Assembly (NCBI GenBank): GCA_016936235.1
Contig: JAFGPK010000005.1
Location: forward strand, 1 to 64,000
DNA length: 64,000 nt
Direction: 5' to 3'
Origin: Candidatus Fermentibacteraceae bacterium
GTDB taxonomy: Bacteria > Fermentibacterota > Fermentibacteria > Fermentibacterales > JCC-6
Below are positions 8,101 to 17,816 of this stretch, one piece after another. The position numbers and the translations under genes are program-made. The notes beneath the pieces are model-generated. The model had not been told where the DNA came from. It ran no database searches and saw only the letters and a list, made by a program, of their open reading frames with translations. Position 1 is the stretch's first letter; every line of letters begins with the position of its first letter.

Positions 8101-10023
8101 ATGAAAAAGAAAAGAGCCATGGGAAACAGCAGAAGCACCGTACGACGGATACTCTCATACGTGAAGCCCTACTGGAAGTGGATGACCGGGGCGATGCTGT
8201 GCATGCTCTTCTTCGCCCTGTTCAGCGGCGCCTCCCTGGGAATGATACTCCCTCTCTTCGACGACGTGCTCACTCCCGAGGAACGACCGGGGGAGACCGG
8301 CGATCTGATGCCCCTGCTCAGGGAGAACGCGGGGGATGCGTTCAGCAGGCTGGGATCCGAGATCGCGTCCCTGGATGCGGGCGGGGCCGCGGACGCGGCG
8401 GGAGACCTGGTGGAGGGAATCAGGAAGACCTTGCGGGAGGCTGATCCGGGGCAGGTCCTCCTGGCTGTCATCATCGGCCTCGTGACCATAGTCGTCCTCA
8501 AGAACATACTGGGTTTTCTTCAGATCTTCTTCCTCTCCAGGGCGGAGCAGGGTATGGTGAACGATGTCCGCAGGAAGCTCTACGACCATCTGCTGGAGCT
8601 GGATATGGGCTTCTACACGTCAGCCAGGTCCGGGGACGTAATGGCCAGGTTCACGTCCGACGTCGGGAACATGAACTGGGCCATGACCGAGATGCTGATG
8701 AGCATTCCAAGACAGGCCGTGCTGCTCCTTGTATACCTGGGGCTTGCCCTGTGGGCATCCTGGAGACTGGCTCTGATTACTCTTCTTGTATTCCCCCCGG
8801 CCATGCTCTTCATCCTGATACTCAGCCGAAGGCTGAGGAGGAAGACCCACACCTCCCAGGAGAGGCTGGCTGATTTCTCAGCGATCCTTCAGGAGACCAT
8901 CTTCGGCATACGCATAGTCAAGGCTTTTTCAATGGAGAGATTCGAGTCGGGGAGGTTCGCGGGAATGCTGGAGGTCCACAGGAGGACCGAAACCTCGCTG
9001 CAGAGGGAGAGGGCCCTGGCCAGCCCTGTCACCGAGACCATGGGCGCCATAGCCAGCGCCTTCATAATGTGGTACGGCGGGAAGGCCATACTCGCAGGCG
9101 GCGACCTGACCACGGGGCGCTTCCTGGTCTTCCTTGCGGCGGCGCTCTCAATGATGAATCCCGTAAAGACCATCAGCCATGCAAACAGCAGGATACAGAG
9201 CGGACTGGCTTCCGCGGAGAGGGTGTTCAGGCTCATGGACAGGGAGGTGGCCATACTTCAGCCGGTCGATCCCGCGCCTTTTGACGGCTTCTGCGAGTCC
9301 ATCGAGTTCAGTAGCGTATCCTTCAGCTACGACGGGAACTCGCCGGTGCTGCGTGACGTCTCCTTCACCATTCGGAAGGGCGAGATAGTGGCCCTCGTGG
9401 GACCCAGCGGAGGAGGGAAAAGCACCATAGCCGATCTAATCCCCAGGTTCTACGACCCCGACTCGGGGAAGATCCTCATTGACGGATACGATCTTCGCAC
9501 CATAGACCTGGAGGTCCTCAGGCGGAGCATGGGCGTGGTCACACAGGAGACTGTGCTGTTCAACGACACCATCAGGAACAACATCGCCTACGGTGAGGAC
9601 GGCATTCCAATGGAGAGAGTGGAGCTTGCCGCAGAGGTGGCCAATGCCATGGAGTTCATCCGGGAATTTCCCGGGGGGTTCGAAACCGTGATAGGCGAGA
9701 GGGGCACCAGACTCTCCGGCGGACAGAAACAGAGGATAGCCATAGCCAGGGCGGTACTGAAGGACCCGGACATACTCATCTTCGACGAGGCCACATCAGC
9801 CCTGGACACCCATTCGGAGAGAATGGTCCAGCAGGCCATAGACGGTCTGGTGGAGGGCAGGACCTCCCTGGTGATAGCTCACAGGCTCAGCACGGTCACC
9901 AAGGCATCCATGGTGCTCTACGTGGAGGACGGCCGGATAGTCGAGAGGGGAACACACCCGGAACTGCTGGAAAAGAATGGCAAATACAGAAAGCTCTACG
10001 ATCTGCAGTTCGCAGTTCAGTAG
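8101..10023 (+). CDS. ABC transporter, fused permease/ATPase (MsbA-like exporter)
   Basis: TM domain then Walker A GPSGGGKST, signature LSGGQKQRIAIARA, Walker B ILIFDEATSALD, H-loop IAHRLSTV. ORF extends to GTG 8092; ATG at 8101 preferred. Confidence 0.92.
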   Translation: MKKKRAMGNSRSTVRRILSYVKPYWKWMTGAMLCMLFFALFSGASLGMILPLFDDVLTPEERPGETGDLMPLLRENAGDAFSRLGSEIASLDAGGAADAAGDLVEGIRKTLREADPGQVLLAVIIGLVTIVVLKNILGFLQIFFLSRAEQGMVNDVRRKLYDHLLELDMGFYTSARSGDVMARFTSDVGNMNWAMTEMLMSIPRQAVLLLVYLGLALWASWRLALITLLVFPPAMLFILILSRRLRRKTHTSQERLADFSAILQETIFGIRIVKAFSMERFESGRFAGMLEVHRRTETSLQRERALASPVTETMGAIASAFIMWYGGKAILAGGDLTTGRFLVFLAAALSMMNPVKTISHANSRIQSGLASAERVFRLMDREVAILQPVDPAPFDGFCESIEFSSVSFSYDGNSPVLRDVSFTIRKGEIVALVGPSGGGKSTIADLIPRFYDPDSGKILIDGYDLRTIDLEVLRRSMGVVTQETVLFNDTIRNNIAYGEDGIPMERVELAAEVANAMEFIREFPGGFETVIGERGTRLSGGQKQRIAIARAVLKDPDILIFDEATSALDTHSERMVQQAIDGLVEGRTSLVIAHRLSTVTKASMVLYVEDGRIVERGTHPELLEKNGKYRKLYDLQFAVQ

Positions 10024-10039
10024 GACCGATCCGGTCACC

Positions 10040-11005
10040 GTGCCCGGGAGGACAGGTCCCGCCGGCAGCTGCCGCAGCACCGCCGTTATCCGCCTGCATT
10101 CACTGGGAGATGTCGTTCTGGCCCAGCCGGCGGCTGCAAGGCTGTCGGAAGGCGGAAGCTTGTTCCTGGTTACCTCGCGCGAGTATGCGCCCGTCGCTGA
10201 ACGCATGGAGAACGTCATCCCGGTGATGCACGACCGGGAAACCGGTCTCCCCGGGCTCAGAAGGCTTCTCAGGGATATGGCTCCCGAAAGGATCGTGGAC
10301 CTTCAGAACAGCATGAAGACAAGGCTGGCCACTCTGGGGATGAACGTCACTGGCAGGTTCCGAATGGACAGGGGCCTGCGGAAGAGGGTGCTTCGGGGAG
10401 ACCCTGCGACAATGCCGGCAAGGAGACTGGATTTCCTCGGGGCCGCAGGCTTCACCTGGGGATGTGAGCCGAGTCTCGTGAGGTCCTCGCCGCCGCCGGA
10501 GGATCTTGCCGTTGGTCTGGGCGCGGGGGGAAGGTGGCGCCTCAAATCCATTCCATCGAGTGTCATAGCTGAAGCCGCCAGGCTCCTCATTGACCTGTAC
10601 GGCGCAAGGGTGACCATTACCGGCGGCCCGGGAGAGGAGGACCTCGTCACGGAAACCTCCGCCTCGGTCATGAGGGATGGAGTGATGACCTATTGCGGGG
10701 AGGACGGGATCAGTGGCCTGATCGAAGTACTGGAAGGCCTCAGTCTGTTCGTGTCTCCCGACTCCGGTCCCGCCCATCTTGCGAAGGCCCTCGGTGTGCC
10801 GGTGATGGTGGTCTTCACTTCCACATCCCCGGCACTGGGGTTCTGGGAACAGGAGGGAGCGGGGATGTACACTTCCGGCAGGCTGGACTGCAGGCCCTGT
10901 CACAGGCACGGCGGCGAGGAGTGTTCCAGAGGGGACGAGGCATGCAGGAGGGGGATCCTTCCCCTGGACCTGGTCAGGAACGCCATGGAAATGGCGGTAC
11001 GATGA
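10040..11005 (+). CDS. Glycosyltransferase family 9 (heptosyltransferase-like)
   Basis: AVIRLHSLGDVVLAQPAAARL N-term motif; LFVSPDSGPAHLAKALGVPVMVVFTSTSP. Start uncertain (ORF from 9977; GTG 10040 avoids overlap with the ABC gene). Confidence 0.85.
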   Translation: MPGRTGPAGSCRSTAVIRLHSLGDVVLAQPAAARLSEGGSLFLVTSREYAPVAERMENVIPVMHDRETGLPGLRRLLRDMAPERIVDLQNSMKTRLATLGMNVTGRFRMDRGLRKRVLRGDPATMPARRLDFLGAAGFTWGCEPSLVRSSPPPEDLAVGLGAGGRWRLKSIPSSVIAEAARLLIDLYGARVTITGGPGEEDLVTETSASVMRDGVMTYCGEDGISGLIEVLEGLSLFVSPDSGPAHLAKALGVPVMVVFTSTSPALGFWEQEGAGMYTSGRLDCRPCHRHGGEECSRGDEACRRGILPLDLVRNAMEMAVR

Positions 11006-13557
11006 AGACGCCGATGATGAAACAGTTCCTGGATATCAAGTCCGGGCATCCCGGAGAGATACTCCTGTTCAGGATGGGCGACTTCTACGAGACCTTCTTC
11101 GAGGACGCCGCGACGGTATCCAAGGCGCTGGGCATAACGCTGACCTCAAGGGGCGGGAGCGGTGAGGACGGCGAGCGCATACCACTTGCAGGATTCCCTT
11201 ATCACGCCCTGGACGGGTACCTTTCGAAGCTGATAAAGTCAGGCTACAGGGTAGCCATCTGCGAGCAGACCGAGGACCCGGCACTCGCCAGGGGCCTTGT
11301 CAGGCGGGAGGTGATAGAGGTCATCACCCCGGGTACGCTTGTCAGCGGAGCGGCACTGGACGAGCGCAGGACATTGCTTCTCTGCGCCGCCTTCATCAGC
11401 GGGGAGAGGGGGGGTCTCGCCTTCTGCGACATCTCCACCGGGGAGATAGACGCCACCGAGATCGGCGCGCTCCTTGTCCCCTCAGAGATAGCCAGGAGGG
11501 ATCCAACCGAGCTGCTGCTGCCTGAAGGCTCGGGAATACAGCCGCCTTCAGGCTGCGAACCCACTTTCGTGGAAAGGTGGAAGTTCGATCCCGATACCGC
11601 GGCGGGAGCCGCCGGTTCGGTGCTCTCCATCATCACCCCGGAAGGGTTCGGGGCGGCGGCGGACAGTCCGGCGGTATCAGCCGTAGGCGCGCTGCTTGCC
11701 TACGTAAGGGACACCAAGAGGATGGACCTGGCCCATCTGTGCTTCACCGGAATGTACAGGCGCGAGGACAGCATGATAATCGACAGGGGCAGCGCCAGGT
11801 CACTGAACATCACCGAATCCTCCCAGGGGGAGGAGCACGCCATTCTCTCAAGGACCACTGACGAGACCGTCACCGCGGCGGGATCGAGGGAGTGGCGGAA
11901 ATGGCTGGAATCACCGTCCAGGGACAGACGTGTCATCGAGGAGAGGTACGACGCCGTGTCGTGGCTCATCGGGCACAGGGAAGCGCTGGAGGGACTCAGA
12001 AGCCGTCTCGACGGTTCCGCTGATCTTCAGAGGCAGTCGGGGAAGCTGGGGACGCTCAGGTCATCTCCGAGGGACCTGAGAGCGGTGGCTGACACCATTT
12101 CGATGCTCCCGGAAATCGCCGGGCTCATCGAGGGCGCCGATTCCGCGCTTCTGGCGGACATCGCTTCCATGGATCTTCTGGAGGGGACCGGCAGGATGAT
12201 AGACTCCGTCCTTACGGAAGACCCTCCGGCAAGGCTGGCGGATGGCGGAGTGATAAGAAAGAGCGTATCCCGCGAGCTGGACGAGTACAGGGAGATACGC
12301 TCCGGCGGTCACGACTGGATAAGGTCCAGGAGGGATGAGGAGAGGGAGCGGACGGGTATCCCGAACCTGTCCATAAACAGCAACAAGGTCTTCGGTTACT
12401 ACATCGAGGTTTCCAGAAGCCACCTGGACAAGATTCCGGAGGATTACATACGCAAGCAGACGCTGGTGAACGCTGAAAGATTCATAACGCCGCAGCTCAA
12501 GGAGATGGAGGCGCGCGTATTCCGTGCAGGCGATGAAATAGAGAAACTGGAGAACGAGCTGTTCTGTGATCTGAGAAAGAAGGTGGCTGACGACATAGAG
12601 GGCATAAGGAATGCCGGCAGGATGCTGGCCCGTCTTGATGTTCTCTCTTCGCTGGCCGTTCTCGCCTCCAGGTGGGGTTACGTAAGACCCCTGCTGGCGG
12701 AGATGCCCGGAATCTGCATAGAGGAGGGGAGGCATCCGGTCCTTGAAATGATACTGCCCCAGGGTGAGTGCGTTCCCAACAGCATCAGGCTCGATCAGGG
12801 CAGGAGGATCCTGCTGGTCACCGGACCCAACATGGCCGGCAAGTCCACATACCTCCGGCAGGCGGCTCTGCTGGTGGTCCTGGCGCAGGCAGGGTCCTTC
12901 GTACCTGCGGCCTCGATGACCTTTTCGCCCGTGGACAGGATATTCACCCGAATAGGCTCTTCTGATCGTATCACAAGGGGACAGTCCACCTTCCTCGTCG
13001 AGATGGCGGAGGCGGCCGCCCTGCTCAATTCCAGCACGAAGGACAGCCTGGCCATTCTTGACGAGGTGGGAAGAGGCACGAGCACTTATGACGGGCTCTC
13101 CCTGGCATGGGCCATGGTGGAGTACCTGCACGAAAGCGTCGATCACAGACCCCTGGTCCTATTCGCCACCCACTACCACGAACTCACCGCTCTCGGAAAC
13201 CTTCTGCCGGCCGCGGCCAACGTGAACGTGAAGGTAAAGGACACCGGCGGGAAAGTAGTATTTCTCTACAGGATAGAGGAGGGCGGCACCGATGAGTCAT
13301 ATGGCATTCACGTTGCATCGATGGCCGGAGTTCCTCCAAGGGTCGTGCGCAGAGCCAGGAAGGTGCTCGTGGACCTCGAGGCGGGCAGGCACCTGATGCC
13401 CGGCGGGGGCGGCGAGGATCAGCTGGAGCTTTCCCTGGAACCCGCGGCGCCGGTGGAAGACCCCCTAGCGGACCGTTTGAGGTCCATCGACCCGGACTCC
13501 CTCACACCAAGGAGAGCGCTGGAAATACTCTACGAGCTACGCGACAGCATAGAATAG
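11002..13557 (+). CDS. mutS: DNA mismatch repair protein MutS
   Basis: MKTPMMKQFLDIKSGHPGEILLFRMGDFYETFFEDA; VTGPNMAGKSTYLRQ; DEVGRGTSTYDGLS; ATHYHEL. ATGA overlap with upstream gene; ORF-track start 10693 is too far upstream. Confidence 0.97.
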   Translation: MKTPMMKQFLDIKSGHPGEILLFRMGDFYETFFEDAATVSKALGITLTSRGGSGEDGERIPLAGFPYHALDGYLSKLIKSGYRVAICEQTEDPALARGLVRREVIEVITPGTLVSGAALDERRTLLLCAAFISGERGGLAFCDISTGEIDATEIGALLVPSEIARRDPTELLLPEGSGIQPPSGCEPTFVERWKFDPDTAAGAAGSVLSIITPEGFGAAADSPAVSAVGALLAYVRDTKRMDLAHLCFTGMYRREDSMIIDRGSARSLNITESSQGEEHAILSRTTDETVTAAGSREWRKWLESPSRDRRVIEERYDAVSWLIGHREALEGLRSRLDGSADLQRQSGKLGTLRSSPRDLRAVADTISMLPEIAGLIEGADSALLADIASMDLLEGTGRMIDSVLTEDPPARLADGGVIRKSVSRELDEYREIRSGGHDWIRSRRDEERERTGIPNLSINSNKVFGYYIEVSRSHLDKIPEDYIRKQTLVNAERFITPQLKEMEARVFRAGDEIEKLENELFCDLRKKVADDIEGIRNAGRMLARLDVLSSLAVLASRWGYVRPLLAEMPGICIEEGRHPVLEMILPQGECVPNSIRLDQGRRILLVTGPNMAGKSTYLRQAALLVVLAQAGSFVPAASMTFSPVDRIFTRIGSSDRITRGQSTFLVEMAEAAALLNSSTKDSLAILDEVGRGTSTYDGLSLAWAMVEYLHESVDHRPLVLFATHYHELTALGNLLPAAANVNVKVKDTGGKVVFLYRIEEGGTDESYGIHVASMAGVPPRVVRRARKVLVDLEAGRHLMPGGGGEDQLELSLEPAAPVEDPLADRLRSIDPDSLTPRRALEILYELRDSIE

Positions 13558-13589
13558 GATCGCCCGTAATCGGATAAGGTGAACAGGTG

Positions 13590-13618
13590 TTTACATCATG
13601 TGAAGAAACATGTATGAT
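13590..13618 (+). promoter_or_regulatory. Sigma70-type promoter with operator-like inverted repeat in the spacer
   Basis: TTTACA (13590-13595), 17-nt spacer, TATGAT (13613-13618); CATGT-N6-ACATG (13597-13612) fills the spacer. Confidence 0.6.
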
Positions 13619-13646
13619 ATGGCCGAAGATGAGAAAGGAGGCGGCC

Positions 13647-13997
13647 ATGAGCCATATCATGACGGAAAACGGTTTCCCGTCCCCGGCTGAGATCCTGTTC
13701 ATTCACCGGCAGGCTTCGGACTCCGGAAGGTGGCAGACCGCTCCCGAGTGTCCTATTGACCAGAACTCGATGAGCGTCTTCGGTACTCTGGGCAGCAGGT
13801 ACTCGGTGCTGGTTCTGGAGAGGGATCGTGTAGATCCTCGATTGGCCGGTGCTGATGGGGGCTGGATCCTCGCTGACGGATGGCGCGGCGGCGAAAGGGT
13901 CAGGTTCGATCTCCAGTGGGCCGCAGATGCAGGAGAAAACGGATGCATCGCACTGTGCGGAAGGGAGGCGTCCGGACCTTTCTGCACTTCGGCCTGA
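13647..13997 (+). CDS. Hypothetical small protein (116 aa), no recognised family
   Basis: Strong SD AAAGGAGG upstream of ATG 13647, promoter upstream, terminator overlapping the stop. Confidence 0.6.
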   Translation: MSHIMTENGFPSPAEILFIHRQASDSGRWQTAPECPIDQNSMSVFGTLGSRYSVLVLERDRVDPRLAGADGGWILADGWRGGERVRFDLQWAADAGENGCIALCGREASGPFCTSA

Positions 13998-14037
13998 CCC
14001 CCGACGGTAGACTTCAAAAGCCCGTTGGGGTATTTTT
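13997..14037 (+). terminator. Rho-independent terminator
   Basis: ACCCC(C)GACGG ... CCGTTGGGGT, 10-bp stem with one bulge (one G-T pair), followed by ATTTTT. Confidence 0.6.
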
Positions 14038-14070
14038 CTCCGGACGGAACCCATTAACGCTATCCCGGGG

Positions 14071-14835
14071 GTGCTTCCAATAGCAGATAATCAGCATGAA
14101 GGTCTTTCCGTGATCTTCCCGGCCTTCAACGAGGAGGAGAACGTCCGCTACATGGTCGAAAGGATCATGGAAGTCCTCCATGATCTCGATATTCCCGGCG
14201 AGGTGATCATTGTGGACGACGGTTCCTCCGATCGCACGGCGGCAGTCGCCCGGGAGATGGCCGGAACCGACGGCCGGATAAGAGTCGTGAACCATCCCGT
14301 CAATATGGGCATAGGAAGAGCGGTCTGGAGCGGGATCAGCAGCGCCACAATGCCCTGGGTCTTCTACACCGACTGCGACGGCCAGTTCGATCTCGGTGAG
14401 CTGAGTATCCTCTGGGAAATGCGAAACAGCGCTGACGTCATATCAGGGTTCAGGCGGAACAGGCAGGACCCGCTGATGCGCCTTCTTTATTCCTTCGCAT
14501 ACAATTCACTGGCGTACCTTCTTTTCTGGGGCGGTTTCAGGGATGTCGACGCCTCTTTCAAACTGTTCAGGAGAGACATCTTCAGCCGTTTCGACGTAAG
14601 GTCGAACTCCAGCGTGGCAGACCTGGAACTGCTCCTGTTCCCGAGGAAACTGGGAATGAGGGTCCTTCAGGTACCGGTGTCGCATTACCCCAGGAGGGCC
14701 GGAACCGTTTCATGCGAGAGCTTCAGGAACGGAATATTCGCCTGGGTCAGGATCGGCCCCGTGATCGAGATGTTCGTCCAGCTGCTCAGGCTTCGGGCCA
14801 GGGTATGGAGGGGAGATGTCCGGAGAGAGGACTGA
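14071..14835 (+). CDS. Glycosyltransferase family 2 (dolichyl-phosphate-mannose-synthase-like)
   Basis: SVIFPAFNEEENVRYMVERI; VIIVDDGSSDRTAAVAREM; FYTDCDGQFDLGEL. Confidence 0.9.
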   Translation: MLPIADNQHEGLSVIFPAFNEEENVRYMVERIMEVLHDLDIPGEVIIVDDGSSDRTAAVAREMAGTDGRIRVVNHPVNMGIGRAVWSGISSATMPWVFYTDCDGQFDLGELSILWEMRNSADVISGFRRNRQDPLMRLLYSFAYNSLAYLLFWGGFRDVDASFKLFRRDIFSRFDVRSNSSVADLELLLFPRKLGMRVLQVPVSHYPRRAGTVSCESFRNGIFAWVRIGPVIEMFVQLLRLRARVWRGDVRRED

Positions 14836-16246
14836 AGCGCTCCTGGTCACTCCGCTGCCTCCGATGGAGACAGGTCTGGCCACCTACGCCGTTCGCGTGC
14901 TGGAACATACCCGCGACAGCATCAGATGGACGGTGGCATTCCCCGGGAAGGCCGATATTCAATCGCTTCCTGAAGGGCCCTCTTACATTCCCATTGATGC
15001 CCTCGACCCGGATGATGTCCCGGAAAGAAGGATATTCCAGCTGGGCAATTCCGTCCACTGCTTCCCGGTTCTGCAGACGCTCTACGTTCTTGGCGGTACG
15101 GTCCTCTTCCACGAGACCGTCATTCACCACATGATCAGATACTGCTGCCTTGAACAGGGGAGGGTGGAGGATTACAGGAGGGAGCTTCGGTTCTGCTTCG
15201 GACCTGGGGCCGGCAGAGTGGAAAGGATACTGGCAGCGAAGGGGCTCCCGGATACGGAATACGACTCTCTCCTGAAGAGGTATCCTCTCATCGGCAGAGC
15301 CGTGAACGCCTCTCACAGCGCTGTATGCCTCAATGAATACGCCGCAGGGTCCATACGGGGCTGCTATCCCCCGGGAGCCGTCATCACGGTGGGCCATCCC
15401 CTGAGCCCTGTCCCGGAACTTGCGGAGATCAGGAAACCATTTCCCGTGTGCCTTGGAATGGTGGGAAGCTTCCATCCCGGCAGGAACCTGCCCGATGTCC
15501 TCAGGGCCATGGAGATCATCCGATGCCGGGAACCGAATGCCGGTTTGCTGCTGATAGGCGGGGGCTACCCTGAGGACCTTCCTCCATGGGCCATGGCGAC
15601 AGGCAGGGTCCCGGAAAGGGAATACCAGAGCTGGATAAGGGTCCTGGACTGCGTCCTGGACCTGAGGCATCCCACCTGCGGCGAGACCTCCGGAAGCCTG
15701 CTGGAAGCCATGAGGGCTGGAATACCTCCCATAGTATCAGCGTCGGGGGCTTTCATCAACCTCCCATCCGATGCGGTGATAAGGATATCTCCTGACAACA
15801 TTGTTCAGGCCCTTCCGGCGGCTTTCGATATCCTGAGACGGGATGACCGGCTGCGTACCCTGATAGGCAGGGGGGCGGCGGACCATGCGAATGCGACGGG
15901 TTCAGTGGAGAGACTGGAAAGGGACTGGGAGAGGGTGATTGAACTGGCGGGAACATTCTCACGGGCCATCGTGGCGGAGAGATCTCCCGTTTCCATGGCG
16001 CCCGCATGGGTTGACCCGCCTCAGGGTTTCGAGAGGGACCTGTTCACAGGTCCTGTAACATGGAAGTTCAGCGATGGTTCGATCCTCACCGGCCCCGCCG
16101 GTTGTTCCGGCGGTTTCCTGACAGCCTGGGGCGGAGGTTCGGTGAACGGCGTCCGGCTTCCGGACCAGCCCGCTGTAATCGCCTTCGAAGGGGAGGAGCT
16201 TCTGTTCAACGGCAGCGGAAGGATCTCGGATGTATTCTGGAAATAG
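14816..16246 (+). CDS. Glycosyltransferase, GT-B type (GT4-like)
   Basis: LVTPLPPMETGLATYAVRVL; VCLGMVGSFHPGRNLPDVLRAMEII; HPTCGETSGSLLEAMRAGIPPIVSASGAF. Confidence 0.78.
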   Translation: MSGERTEALLVTPLPPMETGLATYAVRVLEHTRDSIRWTVAFPGKADIQSLPEGPSYIPIDALDPDDVPERRIFQLGNSVHCFPVLQTLYVLGGTVLFHETVIHHMIRYCCLEQGRVEDYRRELRFCFGPGAGRVERILAAKGLPDTEYDSLLKRYPLIGRAVNASHSAVCLNEYAAGSIRGCYPPGAVITVGHPLSPVPELAEIRKPFPVCLGMVGSFHPGRNLPDVLRAMEIIRCREPNAGLLLIGGGYPEDLPPWAMATGRVPEREYQSWIRVLDCVLDLRHPTCGETSGSLLEAMRAGIPPIVSASGAFINLPSDAVIRISPDNIVQALPAAFDILRRDDRLRTLIGRGAADHANATGSVERLERDWERVIELAGTFSRAIVAERSPVSMAPAWVDPPQGFERDLFTGPVTWKFSDGSILTGPAGCSGGFLTAWGGGSVNGVRLPDQPAVIAFEGEELLFNGSGRISDVFWK

Positions 16247-17816
16247 GTCCGGCGGTTCCGGCAACGGCTTGTTCGCCGCAGCCTCGGTGGCATCGGTCCT
16301 GCTGCTGATGATGCCCTACATTATCATGTTCTCTTCGGGCACTTCCGGCCTGGTGGGTCTGCCCGCCGAAGACCCTGCGGTCGAGGGTGACGGTGATCCC
16401 TACGAGCACGCATGGCATTTCTGGTGGGTTTCCCGAGCCCTGGCCGGCGGGCAAGACCCGAGGTTCTGCCCGTTGATCTACGCCCCGGATGGAGCCTCCC
16501 TGGTCTACGACCATGTCGGATGGTTCGATACGCTGGTATTCGGTTTGACAGGGCTGGGACGGGAGTATCCGGGGCTCTCACACAGCCTTTCCCTCCTGAT
16601 GGGTACACTCCTGACGGGCATCTTCGGCTGGCTCCTGGCAAGGTCATGGGGCGCGGAGAGGTACGCGGCGCTGTTCACGGCCCTTGCCCTCGCATGGATG
16701 CCCGCAAGAACGGCGCACCTGCTGCAGCACTACCAGGTAGCCGGCTGCTGGGCCCTTCCCGGAGCTCTCTGGGCTGCTGCCCTTTATCTTAGGAAGGGCG
16801 GGGGGGCGGCCCTGGCAGCCTTCGCTGCCTTCACCCTGGCCGGAGGTCTGGAAAGTCCCTTCATCTCACTGTTCATCCTGGCCTGTCTCCCCGCCGCCTG
16901 TTTTCTCCTCGGGGGCAGCTGGAAGAGAACCGGGATACTGTCGCTCTCATGGGCTGTTCCCACGCTGGCCCTTGGCATTCTGGCCGCGTCTTCCCCGGGC
17001 GATTCGGGATCGCTGGAGCCGGAATGGAGGGAAGCCGTCTACTGGGCTGCGGAACCCCAGTCATTCCTTCTGCCGTCGCCCTTCGGGACCGCGGGGTCCC
17101 TGGCGCGGATGCCGTCGCGAATGTCTTGGATGTCCAACACCTTCGAGGGTGTCGTGACTCCGGGTCTCGTTCTTCTGTTGCTTTTCGGGCTCTACTCGTT
17201 CCGGAAGAAGAGCATGAGGATGGCGCTGGTTGTCGGGGTTTTCTGGCTGCTTGCCCTGGGACCCGAGCTGAGGTTTCTCGGCAGGCCGCTGGGAATACCG
17301 CTCCCGTTCAGGATATTTCAGCTCCTGCCTGTGCTGGGCGGGATCAGGGCTCCATCCAGGTTCGCCATTCCCGGGGGTCTGTTCGTGGCGCTGGCGGCGG
17401 GAATGGCGGTCTCGGGGCTGAAGGGTCGATGGAAGTACGCTGCATTCGCTCTTCTGCTGATGGAACTTGCCCTGCCTTCCCTCCCGACCCTCCGTGACCG
17501 CATACCCGCCGAATGCAGTGAAGTCCCGGCCGGATCCACAGTGCTGGAACTGCCGGTGGACAGGAACATCAGGATGTATTCATGGTTCCAGACCGGAGGG
17601 GATTACTCGAGACGGTACGCTTTCATGGCTCGACTTCCGGATTTCGAGGATACCGGTCCTGTCCCTGAAGGCGCGATGGAGCCGGTAGACGTGCTCATGT
17701 ACCACAGATGGCTCTACAGCCCCGTGCAGCGGGCGCTGCACGACGCGGAACTCGCGGAGTTCTTTCCTGAGGGTACAGGCTCCGACTCCGTATGGGTGGC
17801 GGAGGCAGACGAATGA
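16230..17816 (+). CDS. Multi-pass membrane protein, GT-C glycosyltransferase-like
   Basis: GDGDPYEHAWHFWWVSRALAGGQDPRFCPLIYAPDGASLVYDH first-loop pattern; about 10 hydrophobic segments. Confidence 0.6.
   Translation: MYSGNRSGGSGNGLFAAASVASVLLLMMPYIIMFSSGTSGLVGLPAEDPAVEGDGDPYEHAWHFWWVSRALAGGQDPRFCPLIYAPDGASLVYDHVGWFDTLVFGLTGLGREYPGLSHSLSLLMGTLLTGIFGWLLARSWGAERYAALFTALALAWMPARTAHLLQHYQVAGCWALPGALWAAALYLRKGGGAALAAFAAFTLAGGLESPFISLFILACLPAACFLLGGSWKRTGILSLSWAVPTLALGILAASSPGDSGSLEPEWREAVYWAAEPQSFLLPSPFGTAGSLARMPSRMSWMSNTFEGVVTPGLVLLLLFGLYSFRKKSMRMALVVGVFWLLALGPELRFLGRPLGIPLPFRIFQLLPVLGGIRAPSRFAIPGGLFVALAAGMAVSGLKGRWKYAAFALLLMELALPSLPTLRDRIPAECSEVPAGSTVLELPVDRNIRMYSWFQTGGDYSRRYAFMARLPDFEDTGPVPEGAMEPVDVLMYHRWLYSPVQRALHDAELAEFFPEGTGSDSVWVAEADE

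Noticed and set aside
10693-11001. N-terminal extension of the mutS ORF
   Set aside because: Overlaps the GT9 coding region; MutS homology begins at MKTPMMKQF (11002) with an ATGA junction.
12061-13146. 361-aa minus-strand ORF
   Set aside because: Antisense to conserved mutS; no recognisable motif.
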